This document shows positions 16,014 through 23,860 of a stretch of DNA of 64,000 nt, one piece after another (position 1 is the first letter of the stretch; each line of letters starts with the position of its first letter). The notes beneath the pieces were generated by a model. That model worked only from the letters and a program-made list of their open reading frames with translations. It had not been told where the DNA came from and did no database searches. This DNA comes from JBFFZF01 sp050732695. Its GTDB lineage: Bacteria; Gemmatimonadota; Gemmatimonadetes; Longimicrobiales; RSA9. The stretch lies in the NCBI GenBank assembly GCA_050732695.1, contig JBOHRL010000037.1:1-64000 (forward strand), read 5' to 3'. Position numbers and translations under genes: made by a program.

Positions 16014-16413
16014 GACCCTCGAAGCCGGCCGGGGCGCTCATGATCGCGGCGCGGCCGCGCGAAACCAGTCGTGGGACGAGTTCCGCGAGGCGCAACTCAC
16101 GATGCGTCAGGAAATCGAGGAGCATGGGCAGATTCACGCCGCAGACGACGGCGAGGTCTGCGTCATCGCGCGCCAGAAGTCGCGCCGCAAAGCCGCAGCT
16201 CCCACTGGGCATATCCGTGAAGATGATGGTCGGACCCGGCCCTCTGGCCGCCCGGACGCGCGCGGCCAGCACGTCCGGCCCAATCCCCGTGTTGCTGACC
16301 GGAACGAGCGCTTCCTCGCCGATGCCCGTGATACGTTGAGCGGCATCCGCCAGACCCGTCGCCATACTGCCGTGTGCGACGAGAATGCCGCGCACTGGAA
16401 CGGCATCACTCAT
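15985..16413 (-). CDS. PTS EIIA component, mannose-type
   Basis: 142 residues. The N-terminal RGILVAHGSMATGLADAAQR contains the phosphorylatable histidine (His14). Then come TIIFTDMPSGSCGFAARLL, ADLAVVCGVNLPMLLDFL and a short C-terminal tail. This is a stand-alone domain rather than an EIIAB fusion. The start overlaps the hprK stop by 8 bp. The C-terminal tail after RGRAAIMSA is read in the region that overlaps EIIB and is not conserved. Confidence 0.9.
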   Translation of the reverse strand: MSDAVPVRGILVAHGSMATGLADAAQRITGIGEEALVPVSNTGIGPDVLAARVRAARGPGPTIIFTDMPSGSCGFAARLLARDDADLAVVCGVNLPMLLDFLTHRELRLAELVPRLVSRGRAAIMSAPAGFEGHADPAASRG

Positions 16414-17365
16414 AATCTTCCTCGAGATAGGCGCGGACGGGCCGCATCGCTTTCTGAAGGTTCTCGTTGAACAGGTGAGCCGAGTGAACGCCCGAGTATT
16501 TCAGAAGGTGATTCATGGCCACGACTTCCGAGACGACGGTGATGTTCTTTCCGGCATTGAGCGGAACGACGACTTTCGGCACCGGCACACCGAGGATGTC
16601 CGTCGCCTCCGTTTCCAGGCCGGTTCGGTCGTAGGCCGCAGAATCATCCCAGTCCACGAGCTGCACGACGACCTCGATCCGCTTCTGAAGCCGGATCGCG
16701 CGGATGCCGAACAGCGCGCGCACATCGATGATGCCAATGCCGCGGATTTCCATGTGGTGGCGCTGCAACTCGTGGCCCCGGCCGATCAGGACGCCGTTGC
16801 CGCGACGCGTCGCAATCACGACATCGTCTGCGACGAGGCGGTGCCCGCGTTCGACCAGGTCGAGCACACATTCGCTCTTGCCGATGCCGCTTCGGCCCAC
16901 GAAGAGAAGACCCACGCCGTACACATCCGCGAGCGAGGCGTGAATCGTAGTACTGGGCGCGAACCTCTCCTCGAGGAACGGCTGTAGCCGCCGGTAGAAA
17001 TCGCCCGTCTTGAGCAACGAACGCAGCAGCGGAACGCGCTGTTCATCGGCGATGTCGATCACGGCCGGCGGTACATCGAGGCCCTTCGTGACAACGACGG
17101 CAGGCAGGGTGAGCGAAAAGAACGAGCGGAGCGAATCGGCGAGTGTTCGCTCATCGAGCGACCGCAGGTAGAAGACCTCGGTTTCGCCCAGCACCTGTAC
17201 GCGACCGCCGGGGAACCGTTCATGGAATCCCGCCAGAACGAGCCCGGGATTCGAGATCGTCGGTGACTCGATCGAGAGCGTCAGGTCGGCGTGCTCATTC
17301 AGAAGCTCGAGACACAGGCTCTCGCGCTTGATCTCCAGCAGCTCCGCTACCGTGAATGGCTTCAC
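16406..17365 (-). CDS. hprK: HPr kinase/phosphorylase HprK
   Basis: 319 residues, the standard HprK/P length. The N-terminal domain (1-130) is followed by the kinase domain with IHASLADVYGVGLLFVG (general-base His142), Walker A GRSGIGKSE (157-165), LVADDVV, and the signature MEIRGIGIIDVRALFGI. The late part (VPLNAGKNITVVSEVVAMNH) completes the fold. It phosphorylates or dephosphorylates HPr at its serine. In Gram-negatives HprK often regulates transcription or transport instead of CcpA. It lies 24 bp downstream of hpf. Confidence 0.95.
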   Translation of the reverse strand: MKPFTVAELLEIKRESLCLELLNEHADLTLSIESPTISNPGLVLAGFHERFPGGRVQVLGETEVFYLRSLDERTLADSLRSFFSLTLPAVVVTKGLDVPPAVIDIADEQRVPLLRSLLKTGDFYRRLQPFLEERFAPSTTIHASLADVYGVGLLFVGRSGIGKSECVLDLVERGHRLVADDVVIATRRGNGVLIGRGHELQRHHMEIRGIGIIDVRALFGIRAIRLQKRIEVVVQLVDWDDSAAYDRTGLETEATDILGVPVPKVVVPLNAGKNITVVSEVVAMNHLLKYSGVHSAHLFNENLQKAMRPVRAYLEEDYE

Positions 17366-17389
17366 AATCGTTCGTTCCCTGCCCTCTGC

Positions 17390-17701
17390 TCAGGACTCTG
17401 CGGCCGCGCGCCGGTTCTGGCGGCGACGCTGGCGGCGACGCTTGAGTTGTCGCTCGATTCGCGCGACGGCCTGATTGAGCGCGTTCCTGTACGTCGGACC
17501 TGTGCCGTGTGCGATCATGGGTGGGCCACCGGCCGCGGTCAATCTCGCTTCCGCGCCGCGGATTCCGTTTCTCGTCTCGAAGCTCACGGCCATGGTCGCG
17601 GCGCGTGGATCGAGGCGATCCAGTCGCTTCGCGAGCCGTTCTGCGTGGTCGTGCAGCGTAGTCGGTACGGTGGTGTGCCGGGCTGAGATCGTGACGACCA
17701 T
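17390..17701 (-). CDS. hpf: Ribosome hibernation-promoting factor (short HPF/RaiA type)
   Basis: 103 residues. The start VVTISARHTTVPTTLHDHAE and the middle block with AVSFETRNGIRGAEARLTA match the S30Ae fold that blocks the mRNA/tRNA site of idle 30S subunits. The C-terminal dimerisation domain of long HPF is missing; instead there is a strongly basic tail (RQLKRRRQRRRQNRR). The ATG at 17701 follows GGAG at about 6 nt; an ATG at 17713 is possible. The neighbouring hprK matches the hpf-PTS association seen in many Gram-negative genomes, although no rpoN is here. Confidence 0.88.
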   Translation of the reverse strand: MVVTISARHTTVPTTLHDHAERLAKRLDRLDPRAATMAVSFETRNGIRGAEARLTAAGGPPMIAHGTGPTYRNALNQAVARIERQLKRRRQRRRQNRRAAAES

Positions 17702-17784
17702 TCTGTGCTCCATTCAGGGTTTCCTCACGGGCGCGACCCGGGGGTCCAACCGTATCTCCCCGTTTCGGTCCGCGCCGCTCGCCG

Positions 17785-18897
17785 TCATGACGATGCGGCG
17801 ATGGCTTGCAAATGGGCCTCCGTTCGTTGCGCGGTACGCTCCCAATCAAACGCCTGCGCAAATCGCAGCGCACCCGCCGAAAGGTTGTTGCCAAGCTCGT
17901 GATCCTCGAGGAGTCTTCGTATCGCCGCCGCGAGCGCTTGCACATCGCCGTGCGGCACGAGCAGGCCGGTCTCGCCGTCCACCACCGAGTCGCGAAGACC
18001 CGGCGCATCGCTCGCGATGGTCGGCGTGCCGCACGCGGCAGCCTCCATGTTGCTGATGCCCCACCCTTCCTTGGGCGATGTCAGCACGTGGACCCAGGCG
18101 GTACGAAGCAATCGCAGCTTCTCAACCTCGTCCACGAACCCCGTCATTCGGACCCGCCCGCCCAGCCCGAGTTCCTCGACGAGCCGGGCAATCGCAGGAG
18201 AGTCCGATCCCTTCCCTGCGATGATAAGTCGGCCGGCGACACCCTGCTCGGCCAGACGAGCGAACGCCCGTACGATCAGGTCGACCCGCTTGTAGCGCTT
18301 GAGACGACCGAGGTAGAGCACTGTCGGCTCTGCGAACCGGAGGACGGTGGGATCGGGACGGTAAAAGGCCAGGTCGATGCCGTTCTCGATGACCGTGATG
18401 CGACGCCCATCGAAGCCCCGCCGCACCAGATCCTCCGCCGTGCTTTTCGACACGGCCTCGACCGGTACCCCGGCATAGAACCAGGACAGCGGCTTCTCGA
18501 GCAGCCATGTCGCAGCCGCAACGGGAACACCTGCCTCGCGGAAGGCCGTCGCGCCGAACAGGTGATGGACCAGAAGCACCAACGGAGCCGACGTCCAGAG
18601 TGGGGTGTACAGCGGGACCTTGTTCAGATCCTCGATCACGAGATCGAAATTGGTGCCCCGCAAGTGCTTCCGGTAGTACCCCGGCGCCGCGAGGGAGAAG
18701 GTATAGCGGCCGCCCGTCCGGTGTACGGTCATGCCTTCGACGTTTTCCCGGGCCGGCGCTCCGTCGAATCCCGAGACGAGCAGGGTGACCTCATGACCCC
18801 GGGCCGCAAGCCGGCGAAACACCTCGTGCAGATGGATCTCCGCCCCGCCCGCCTGCGGATTCGCGCGATCCTGCCAGTTGAGGACGAGCAGCTTCAG
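17785..18897 (-). CDS. Family 4 glycosyltransferase, apparent CTG start
   Basis: About 370 residues when read from the CTG at 18897. It has the two-domain GT-B fold of GT4: KLLVLNWQDRANPQAGGAEI at the N-terminus (donor-independent nucleotide loop), then TVLYLGRLKRYKRVDLIVRA, GKGSDSPAIARLVEE, and the E-x7-E motif in EGWGISNMEAAACGTPTIA. The nearest GTG (18822) would cut off the conserved first 25 residues including AGGAE. The CTG overlaps the nusB stop (CTGA), mimicking the ATGA overlaps elsewhere in this run. Likely acts in envelope polysaccharide or LPS assembly; acceptor not deducible. Confidence 0.82.
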   Translation of the reverse strand: MKLLVLNWQDRANPQAGGAEIHLHEVFRRLAARGHEVTLLVSGFDGAPARENVEGMTVHRTGGRYTFSLAAPGYYRKHLRGTNFDLVIEDLNKVPLYTPLWTSAPLVLLVHHLFGATAFREAGVPVAAATWLLEKPLSWFYAGVPVEAVSKSTAEDLVRRGFDGRRITVIENGIDLAFYRPDPTVLRFAEPTVLYLGRLKRYKRVDLIVRAFARLAEQGVAGRLIIAGKGSDSPAIARLVEELGLGGRVRMTGFVDEVEKLRLLRTAWVHVLTSPKEGWGISNMEAAACGTPTIASDAPGLRDSVVDGETGLLVPHGDVQALAAAIRRLLEDHELGNNLSAGALRFAQAFDWERTAQRTEAHLQAIAASS

Positions 18898-19325
18898 CGT
18901 GACTCTCCCGTGGCCGCGCCGGCTCTCCGCATCAGCGCATCCAGGACGCCATTCACGAAGCGTGGACTGTCGGCGGTCCCGTACTTCTCCGCCAACCGGA
19001 TTGCCTCCTGCAAGCTGACCTTGGGTGGAACGTCTTCGATGAAAATGAGTTCCGCCGCACCAAGCCGCAGGATGTTGCGGTCGATCACGGAGAGCCGTTC
19101 GGGCCGCCAGTTCGTCAGCGCATCGGCCACCGCTCGGTCGATTTCCTCACGGTGCTTATCGATGGCTTGAACGAGACGGATCAGGTAATCCCGGCTGGCG
19201 GGCGCGATGTGGCGGTCGCTCAGAAACTCGGCAAGGACATCACGCGCGGCCACGGGACCGCCCCGCGTTTCCCACGCATAAAGCACCTGCAACGCCCATG
19301 CACGCGCACGGCTGCGCTCACGCAT
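18894..19325 (-). CDS. nusB: Transcription antitermination factor NusB
   Basis: 143 residues. NusB with NusE binds boxA RNA in rRNA leaders. Typical blocks: RERSRARAWALQVLYAWETR at the start, IDRAVADALTNWRPERLSVIDRNILRL in the middle, and PPKVSLQEAIRLAEKYG with FVNGVLDAL near the end. The ATG at 19325 lies inside ribH (8-bp overlap), which is a widespread arrangement (ribH-nusB). Upstream in-frame sequence belongs to ribH DNA. Confidence 0.94.
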   Translation of the reverse strand: MRERSRARAWALQVLYAWETRGGPVAARDVLAEFLSDRHIAPASRDYLIRLVQAIDKHREEIDRAVADALTNWRPERLSVIDRNILRLGAAELIFIEDVPPKVSLQEAIRLAEKYGTADSPRFVNGVLDALMRRAGAATGESR

Positions 19326-19791
19326 CGGCGTCCAGACGGGCACCAAGATCGGCGAGTTCAAGCGCTGCCAGCGCCGCATCCCAACCCTTGTTGCCATGCC
19401 GGCCACCCGCGCGTGCCATCGCCTGTGCACTGTCCTCCGTCGTCAGAACGCCGAACGTGACCGGAATGCCGGTCTCGAGGCCGACTCGCGCGAGACCCTC
19501 GGCGGCCGGACCCGCCACATAGTCGAAGTGCGGAGTCTCGCCGCGGATGACGCAGCCGAGCGCGATGATCGCGGCGTGCCGCCGACGCCTTGCCAGCATA
19601 CCAGCGGCAATCGGCAGTTCCCATGCGCCGGGCACCGAGAGGACATCGATCGCCGACTCAGGGACACCATGTTCTTCCAGACAGGCCCTCGCCCCGGCGA
19701 CGAGCCGGCTCGTCACACCATCGTTGAACCGGCTCACGATGATGGCAAAGCGACGACCGGCCGCCCGTGGTTCCCCGCGGTACTCAATCAC
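19318..19791 (-). CDS. ribH: 6,7-dimethyl-8-ribityllumazine synthase
   Basis: 157 residues. Lumazine synthase condenses 3,4-dihydroxy-2-butanone 4-phosphate with the ribitylaminouracil. Signatures: RFAIIVSRFNDGVTSRLVAG, VPGAWELPIAA, ALGCVIRGETPHFDYV (substrate loop with catalytic-site histidine region), and PVTFGVLTTEDSAQA followed by GNKGWDAALAALE. It is 6 bp downstream of ribBA and overlaps nusB. Confidence 0.95.
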   Translation of the reverse strand: MIEYRGEPRAAGRRFAIIVSRFNDGVTSRLVAGARACLEEHGVPESAIDVLSVPGAWELPIAAGMLARRRRHAAIIALGCVIRGETPHFDYVAGPAAEGLARVGLETGIPVTFGVLTTEDSAQAMARAGGRHGNKGWDAALAALELADLGARLDADA

Positions 19792-19797
19792 GTCGCC

Positions 19798-21099
19798 TCA
19801 GCTCGAGACCTCGGGTGTATCGGCGCGCCGTCCCGCATCCCGTGGGTCGGCCGGCGGTGCGCCCGTCGGTTCGGCCCGCCCCGTCCCGCCCGGCGGTTCG
19901 ATCAGCAGATGACCCAGCTTGTCGCGTTTGGTCTCGAGGTACGTCCGATTGTGGTCGCCCGCTGCCACCTGAATGGGTTCCCTGCCCGTGATCTTCAGGC
20001 CGTAGCCTTCCAGCCCGACGATCTTGCGCGGGTTGTTGGTCAGAAGCCGGATCGAACTCAGGCCGAGGTCGAGTAGGATCTGCGCGCCAATACCGTAATC
20101 GCGCAGGTCCGGCTTGAATCCGAGCGTCTCGTTCGCCTGCACCGTGTCCTGGCCCTCATCCTGGAGAGCGTACGCACGAATCTTGTTGCCCAGTCCGATG
20201 CCCCTGCCTTCCTGCCGCAGATAAACCACTGCGCCTGCACCGGCCTGATCGATGCGCCGCATCGACGCGTGCAGCTGTTCGCCGCAGTCGCAGCGCAGCG
20301 AATGGAAGATGTCGCCGGTCAGACACTCCGAGTGCATGCGCACCAGCACGTTCTTCCGTCCAGCGATGTCACCCTTGACCAGTGCCACATGCTCGCGATG
20401 GTCAACCTGGTTCTCGAACGCGATCAGCCGGAACTCACCGTACTGCGTTGGCAACGTCGCTTCCGCGATTCGCTTCACCAGCCGTTCGTGCTTCAACCGG
20501 TACGCGACGATCTGCGCGACGGTGATGAAACGGAGGCTGTGGGTTCGCGCGAACTCCTCGAGTTCGGGTCGCCTCGCCATGCTCCCGTCCTCGTTCAGGA
20601 TCTCGCAGATGACGCCAGCCGCTGGCAGCCCCGCGAGTCGTGCAAGGTCGACACTCGCTTCGGTCTGACCGACGCGCCGCAGCACTCCGCCCGGCACCGC
20701 TCGCAGCGGAAAGATGTGACCGGGCCGGCGCAGATCCATGGGCCGCGTCGCCGTATCGACGAGCACCTCGACCGTCTTCGAGCGGTCGTGTGCACTGATG
20801 CCCGTCGTCACGCCGAAGCGCGGATGTGCGTCCACAGACACCATGAACGCCGTGCCCATGTAGTCCTGGTTCTGCTCCGTCATCGGCCCCAGCCCCAGCA
20901 CTTCCGTCCGCTCCGTCGTGAGCGGGACGCAGATCAGGCCGCGACCGTACCGGATCATGGTGTTGATCATCGCCGGCGTGACCTTCGCTGCCGCGCCCAC
21001 CAGGTCGCCTTCATTCTCGCGATCCTCATCGTCCGCTACGATGACGAGCCGCCCCTGCCGAATGTCTTCAATCGCGTCTTCAACTCGATCGAACGCCAT
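19798..21099 (-). CDS. ribBA: Bifunctional 3,4-dihydroxy-2-butanone-4-phosphate synthase / GTP cyclohydrolase II
   Basis: 433 residues. N-terminal RibB domain: VIVADDEDRENEGDLVGAA (Mg site), THE-equivalent GVTTGISAHDRSKT, and RPGHIFPLRA. C-terminal RibA domain: zinc cysteines in SECLTGDIFHSLRCDCG, YLRQEGRGIGLGNK, and LRDYGIGAQILLDLG. A 40-residue hydrophilic tail rich in Pro/Gly/Asp follows the catalytic part. The ATG at 21099 has GGGAG at the right spacing and lies next to a hexamer repeat. It starts both branches of riboflavin synthesis. Confidence 0.95.
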   Translation of the reverse strand: MAFDRVEDAIEDIRQGRLVIVADDEDRENEGDLVGAAAKVTPAMINTMIRYGRGLICVPLTTERTEVLGLGPMTEQNQDYMGTAFMVSVDAHPRFGVTTGISAHDRSKTVEVLVDTATRPMDLRRPGHIFPLRAVPGGVLRRVGQTEASVDLARLAGLPAAGVICEILNEDGSMARRPELEEFARTHSLRFITVAQIVAYRLKHERLVKRIAEATLPTQYGEFRLIAFENQVDHREHVALVKGDIAGRKNVLVRMHSECLTGDIFHSLRCDCGEQLHASMRRIDQAGAGAVVYLRQEGRGIGLGNKIRAYALQDEGQDTVQANETLGFKPDLRDYGIGAQILLDLGLSSIRLLTNNPRKIVGLEGYGLKITGREPIQVAAGDHNRTYLETKRDKLGHLLIEPPGGTGRAEPTGAPPADPRDAGRRADTPEVSS

Positions 21100-21106
21100 G
21101 CCGACT

Positions 21107-21157
21107 CCCGTTCCCGTTCCGTTGTCCGTTGCCGTTGTCCGTTCCGTTATCCGTTCC
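21107..21157. repeat. Imperfect CCGTTN hexanucleotide repeat upstream of ribBA
   Basis: About eight imperfect copies of a CCGTT-based unit (plus strand: CCGTTC, CCGTTG, CCGTTA variants). On the minus strand this is a run of AACGGN units that ends in the GGGAG Shine-Dalgarno of ribBA, so the repeat lies in the ribBA leader. No other such repeat was seen in the window. Confidence 0.6.
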
Positions 21158-21180
21158 CCCAGAAACCAGCCCCAGAAACG

Positions 21181-21801
21181 TCATGCCGGGGGTACTACCC
21201 CACCCGCACTGCGCCGCATCAACCAATGCACCACGAATCTTCCCAGCAGGTCACCCTCGAGATTGACCGGGCTGCCCGGCTCGAGCGATCGCAGGGTGGT
21301 GTGATCCCATGTGAAGGGGATCAGTGCGACCTGCGCGACGTCAGGCGCAGGCAGTGCGTTCACGGTAAGGCTCACGCCCTGAACTGCAATCGAGCCATGG
21401 AGCACGGTGACATCGGCGACGACCTGTGGCAATTCGACGTCGAGGAGCACGTGCTCGCCTTTCCGTTCAATGGCGCGTACGCGGCCGACGCCATCGACGT
21501 GACCCTGGACGAGGTGGCCACCGAGTCGGTCTCCGAGAGCGAGAGCGCGTTCCAGGTTGACGGCATCGCCGGTCCTGAGGTGTCCGAGGGTCGTCCGCTC
21601 GAGCGTGGTCGCGATGGTATTCACGGCGAAGCCGTGTGGGTCCAACGAGACGACGGTCTGGCACACACCATCGACAGCAATGGATGCGCCGGCGCGAAGC
21701 CCATCGAGCACCGTGGCGCATTCGATGCGCATACGCATCGCATCGCTGGTGCGCTCGGCCGATGCGATGGTGCCGGTTTCCTCGACGATGCCGGTGAACA
21801 C
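21181..21801 (-). CDS. ribE: Riboflavin synthase alpha chain
   Basis: 206 residues with two lumazine-binding repeats. Repeat 1 begins MFTGIVEETGTI and includes GASIAVDGVCQTVVSLD and LERTTLGHL. Repeat 2 includes GGHLVQGHVDGVGRV and VQGVSLTVNAL. It dismutates two lumazines to riboflavin. It lies 2 bp after ribD and 81 bp before ribBA; that gap contains the hexamer repeat and no RFN element. Confidence 0.95.
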   Translation of the reverse strand: MFTGIVEETGTIASAERTSDAMRMRIECATVLDGLRAGASIAVDGVCQTVVSLDPHGFAVNTIATTLERTTLGHLRTGDAVNLERALALGDRLGGHLVQGHVDGVGRVRAIERKGEHVLLDVELPQVVADVTVLHGSIAVQGVSLTVNALPAPDVAQVALIPFTWDHTTLRSLEPGSPVNLEGDLLGRFVVHWLMRRSAGGVVPPA

Positions 21802-21803
21802 GA

Positions 21804-22883
21804 TCAGCCTCGATCCCGGTCGAGCACCAGCAGCGCATCGCGGCCCAGCGTGCGCGTTTCGACGACGTGCAGGCGTCTCGCGTCGACTGCACCGGCGGCA
21901 AACGCGGGCACGGCATCAGGACCGAGGAACGTGGGTGCAATGAACAGATACAGCCGCTGCACGAGATCGGCCTCGAGGAGCGACGCCGCGACACGTCCAC
22001 CGCCTTCGCAGAAGACGGTGTCGATGCCGTGCTCACGGAGCTTCTGGAATGCGATGCGCAGATCGACACCCGCGGCGGCCGGTGGAACGTGGAGGACGTG
22101 CGCACCGGCGCTCTCGAGCGCGCGCACCCGTTCGGCTGGCGCCGATGCCGAGACGATCACGAACACACGGGCTGCATCGCCCGTGAGCATGCGCAGCGCC
22201 GGACCGAGGTTGGCATCGGTATCGAGCAGAATGCGGGCTGGTGTAACGCGCGGTTCGACCGCGCCGCGCACGGTCAGCCTTGGATCGTCCGCCGCTCCCG
22301 TGCCGCGGCCGACCAGGATCGCATCGTGGCCAGCACGCAACCGGTGCACTTCGGCCATTGCCTCCGGTCCTGTGAGCTGCGTGGGCGCAGTGGCCGTGCG
22401 GCTGATCCGGCTATCGAGTGACATCGCGAGTTTGAGCGCCACGTATGTCGAGTGCGTCTCCTGCACGTGAAAGAACGGCCGGTTCTGCCGGCGCACGGCC
22501 TCGGCGGCGAGCGGTCCTTCGACAATAATACCGCGTTGCCGCAGCAATTCCGCGCCGCCTCCTGCGCGATCTGTCGTGTCGACGGCGCCAAACACGACGC
22601 GACGGATTCCGGCAGCAGCGATCGCGTCGGTACACGGCGGCGTCTTGCCCCGGTGCGCACACGGTTCGAGGCTGACGTAAAGGGTTGCGTCCGCCGATCG
22701 GTACCCGGCCTCGCGGATGGCCTCGACTTCCGCGTGCGGGCCGCCCCACACGCGGTGCCAGCCCTCGCCGACGACTTCGCCGTCTCTCACGATCACGGCG
22801 CCGACCAGAGGATTCGGATGCACACGCCCCCAGCCACGCTCCGCCAGCCGGATCGCCTGTTCCAGGTACGTGGCATCCTCCAT
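21804..22883 (-). CDS. ribD: Bifunctional riboflavin deaminase-reductase RibD
   Basis: 359 residues. The deaminase domain has the zinc motif GGPHAEVEAI and EPCAHRGKTPPCTDAI; HPNPLVGAVIV precedes it. The reductase domain shows ALKLAMSLDSRISR, AILVGRGTGAADDPRLTVR and FCEGGGRVAASLLEADLV. It converts the pyrimidine from RibA into ribitylaminouracil 5-phosphate. First gene of the rib block; only 10 bp separate it from the preceding beta-barrel gene, so the promoter must be further upstream. No FMN riboswitch is visible. Confidence 0.94.
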   Translation of the reverse strand: MEDATYLEQAIRLAERGWGRVHPNPLVGAVIVRDGEVVGEGWHRVWGGPHAEVEAIREAGYRSADATLYVSLEPCAHRGKTPPCTDAIAAAGIRRVVFGAVDTTDRAGGGAELLRQRGIIVEGPLAAEAVRRQNRPFFHVQETHSTYVALKLAMSLDSRISRTATAPTQLTGPEAMAEVHRLRAGHDAILVGRGTGAADDPRLTVRGAVEPRVTPARILLDTDANLGPALRMLTGDAARVFVIVSASAPAERVRALESAGAHVLHVPPAAAGVDLRIAFQKLREHGIDTVFCEGGGRVAASLLEADLVQRLYLFIAPTFLGPDAVPAFAAGAVDARRLHVVETRTLGRDALLVLDRDRG

Positions 22884-22893
22884 GATTCAACCG

Positions 22894-23859
22894 TCAGAAC
22901 GTGACGCGTGCACCGGCACTGCCCCAGAGGCCGCCACCGCCGGGGCGACCTTCGCTGCGATCCGACGCACCGCTCTGCCAGCCCGCTTCCGCGGTGAACG
23001 TGACGATCACCCGTGTCCACGCCGCATTGGCGAACACGTTGGTTCGATCGCTGTGCCAGGAATCGAAGCGTGTCTCGACGGGCTGCACGCCGGCAGGCAG
23101 GCGCAGAATGGCGTCGGTTTTCGTACGATCGAACCCGGCCCCCGCCGTGAACCCGAACGGGCCGAGCCGTTTGCCGACTGTGCCGCGCAGGCTCCAGATC
23201 ACGGCATCATCCGCGCGAACGAACGCCTCGCTCTCCGCGAGCCGCACATCACCGGCATTCCAGTTCTCCATGTGCCTGAACTGTACCGAGAGAGAAACGC
23301 CCGGCATCGTGAACGACTCGCGCAACACTCCCAGGCGCGCGCCCACCGCCCATGTGCCCGGCGCGTGTGAGCGGAAACCCTCACTCGACGCGAGTTGCAC
23401 CGCGCCTCCGCCGATGAACAGATCGATCGAACCCATCCCGCCGACCGTCGGTGCCGGAGAAAATCCGCTGAACAGGCCGACCACGGCATCCACGCCCCAT
23501 GCCGTTGCCGTGAAACTCGACGTGCGGGTACCGCCCGGATCATCCGGCGCAGGAATCTCGATCGGGACCAGCGCGAATCGAGTCGACAGCGCGAGACGAG
23601 GTTGTCCGGGAATGCGATGCCCGATCGTGCTCGCCGTTCCGAGGACAGGGTTGCCACCCGCTGCCGCAAGGGTTGTACGTGCGGCTACAATGTCCAGGAT
23701 GTCGGTCAGATCCGCACACGCTTCTGCGGCTGCGCCACCCGCGTTGGCCACACAGCGGCTTTCGAGGTCCGCCCGCTGGGCCGCTGCTGAACGCGGTATC
23801 AGTGCATGCATCGCCGTGACAGTGATCACGAAACCGCGCGCAGATCGAATGACGTGCAC
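22894..23859 (-). CDS. Secreted, probably outer-membrane beta-barrel protein of unknown function
   Basis: About 321 residues. A GTG at 23859, one base after the purM stop, gives a plausible signal peptide (VIRSARGFVITVTAMHALIP RSAAA); an ATG at 23880 is an alternative. The mature protein is rich in alternating hydrophobic/polar strands with glycine (STRFALVPIEIPAPDD, VGARLGVLRESFTMPGVSLS, GFTAGAGFDRTKTD, VIVTFTAEAGWQS) and ends in GSAGARVTF with the terminal aromatic residue that BAM recognises. A cysteine pair (ESRCVANAG and AEACADL) lies near the start. I do not recognise a family. Confidence 0.65.
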   Translation of the reverse strand: MHVIRSARGFVITVTAMHALIPRSAAAQRADLESRCVANAGGAAAEACADLTDILDIVAARTTLAAAGGNPVLGTASTIGHRIPGQPRLALSTRFALVPIEIPAPDDPGGTRTSSFTATAWGVDAVVGLFSGFSPAPTVGGMGSIDLFIGGGAVQLASSEGFRSHAPGTWAVGARLGVLRESFTMPGVSLSVQFRHMENWNAGDVRLAESEAFVRADDAVIWSLRGTVGKRLGPFGFTAGAGFDRTKTDAILRLPAGVQPVETRFDSWHSDRTNVFANAAWTRVIVTFTAEAGWQSGASDRSEGRPGGGGLWGSAGARVTF

Positions 23860-23860
23860 G

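Noticed and set aside
20269..22470. A 733-codon plus-strand open frame opposite ribBA, ribE and ribD
   Set aside because: Shadow of the rib genes; low-complexity translation without motifs.
21100..22893. An FMN riboswitch near the rib genes
   Set aside because: The gaps before ribD (10 bp) and ribBA (81 bp) are too short and show no RFN-element conserved blocks.
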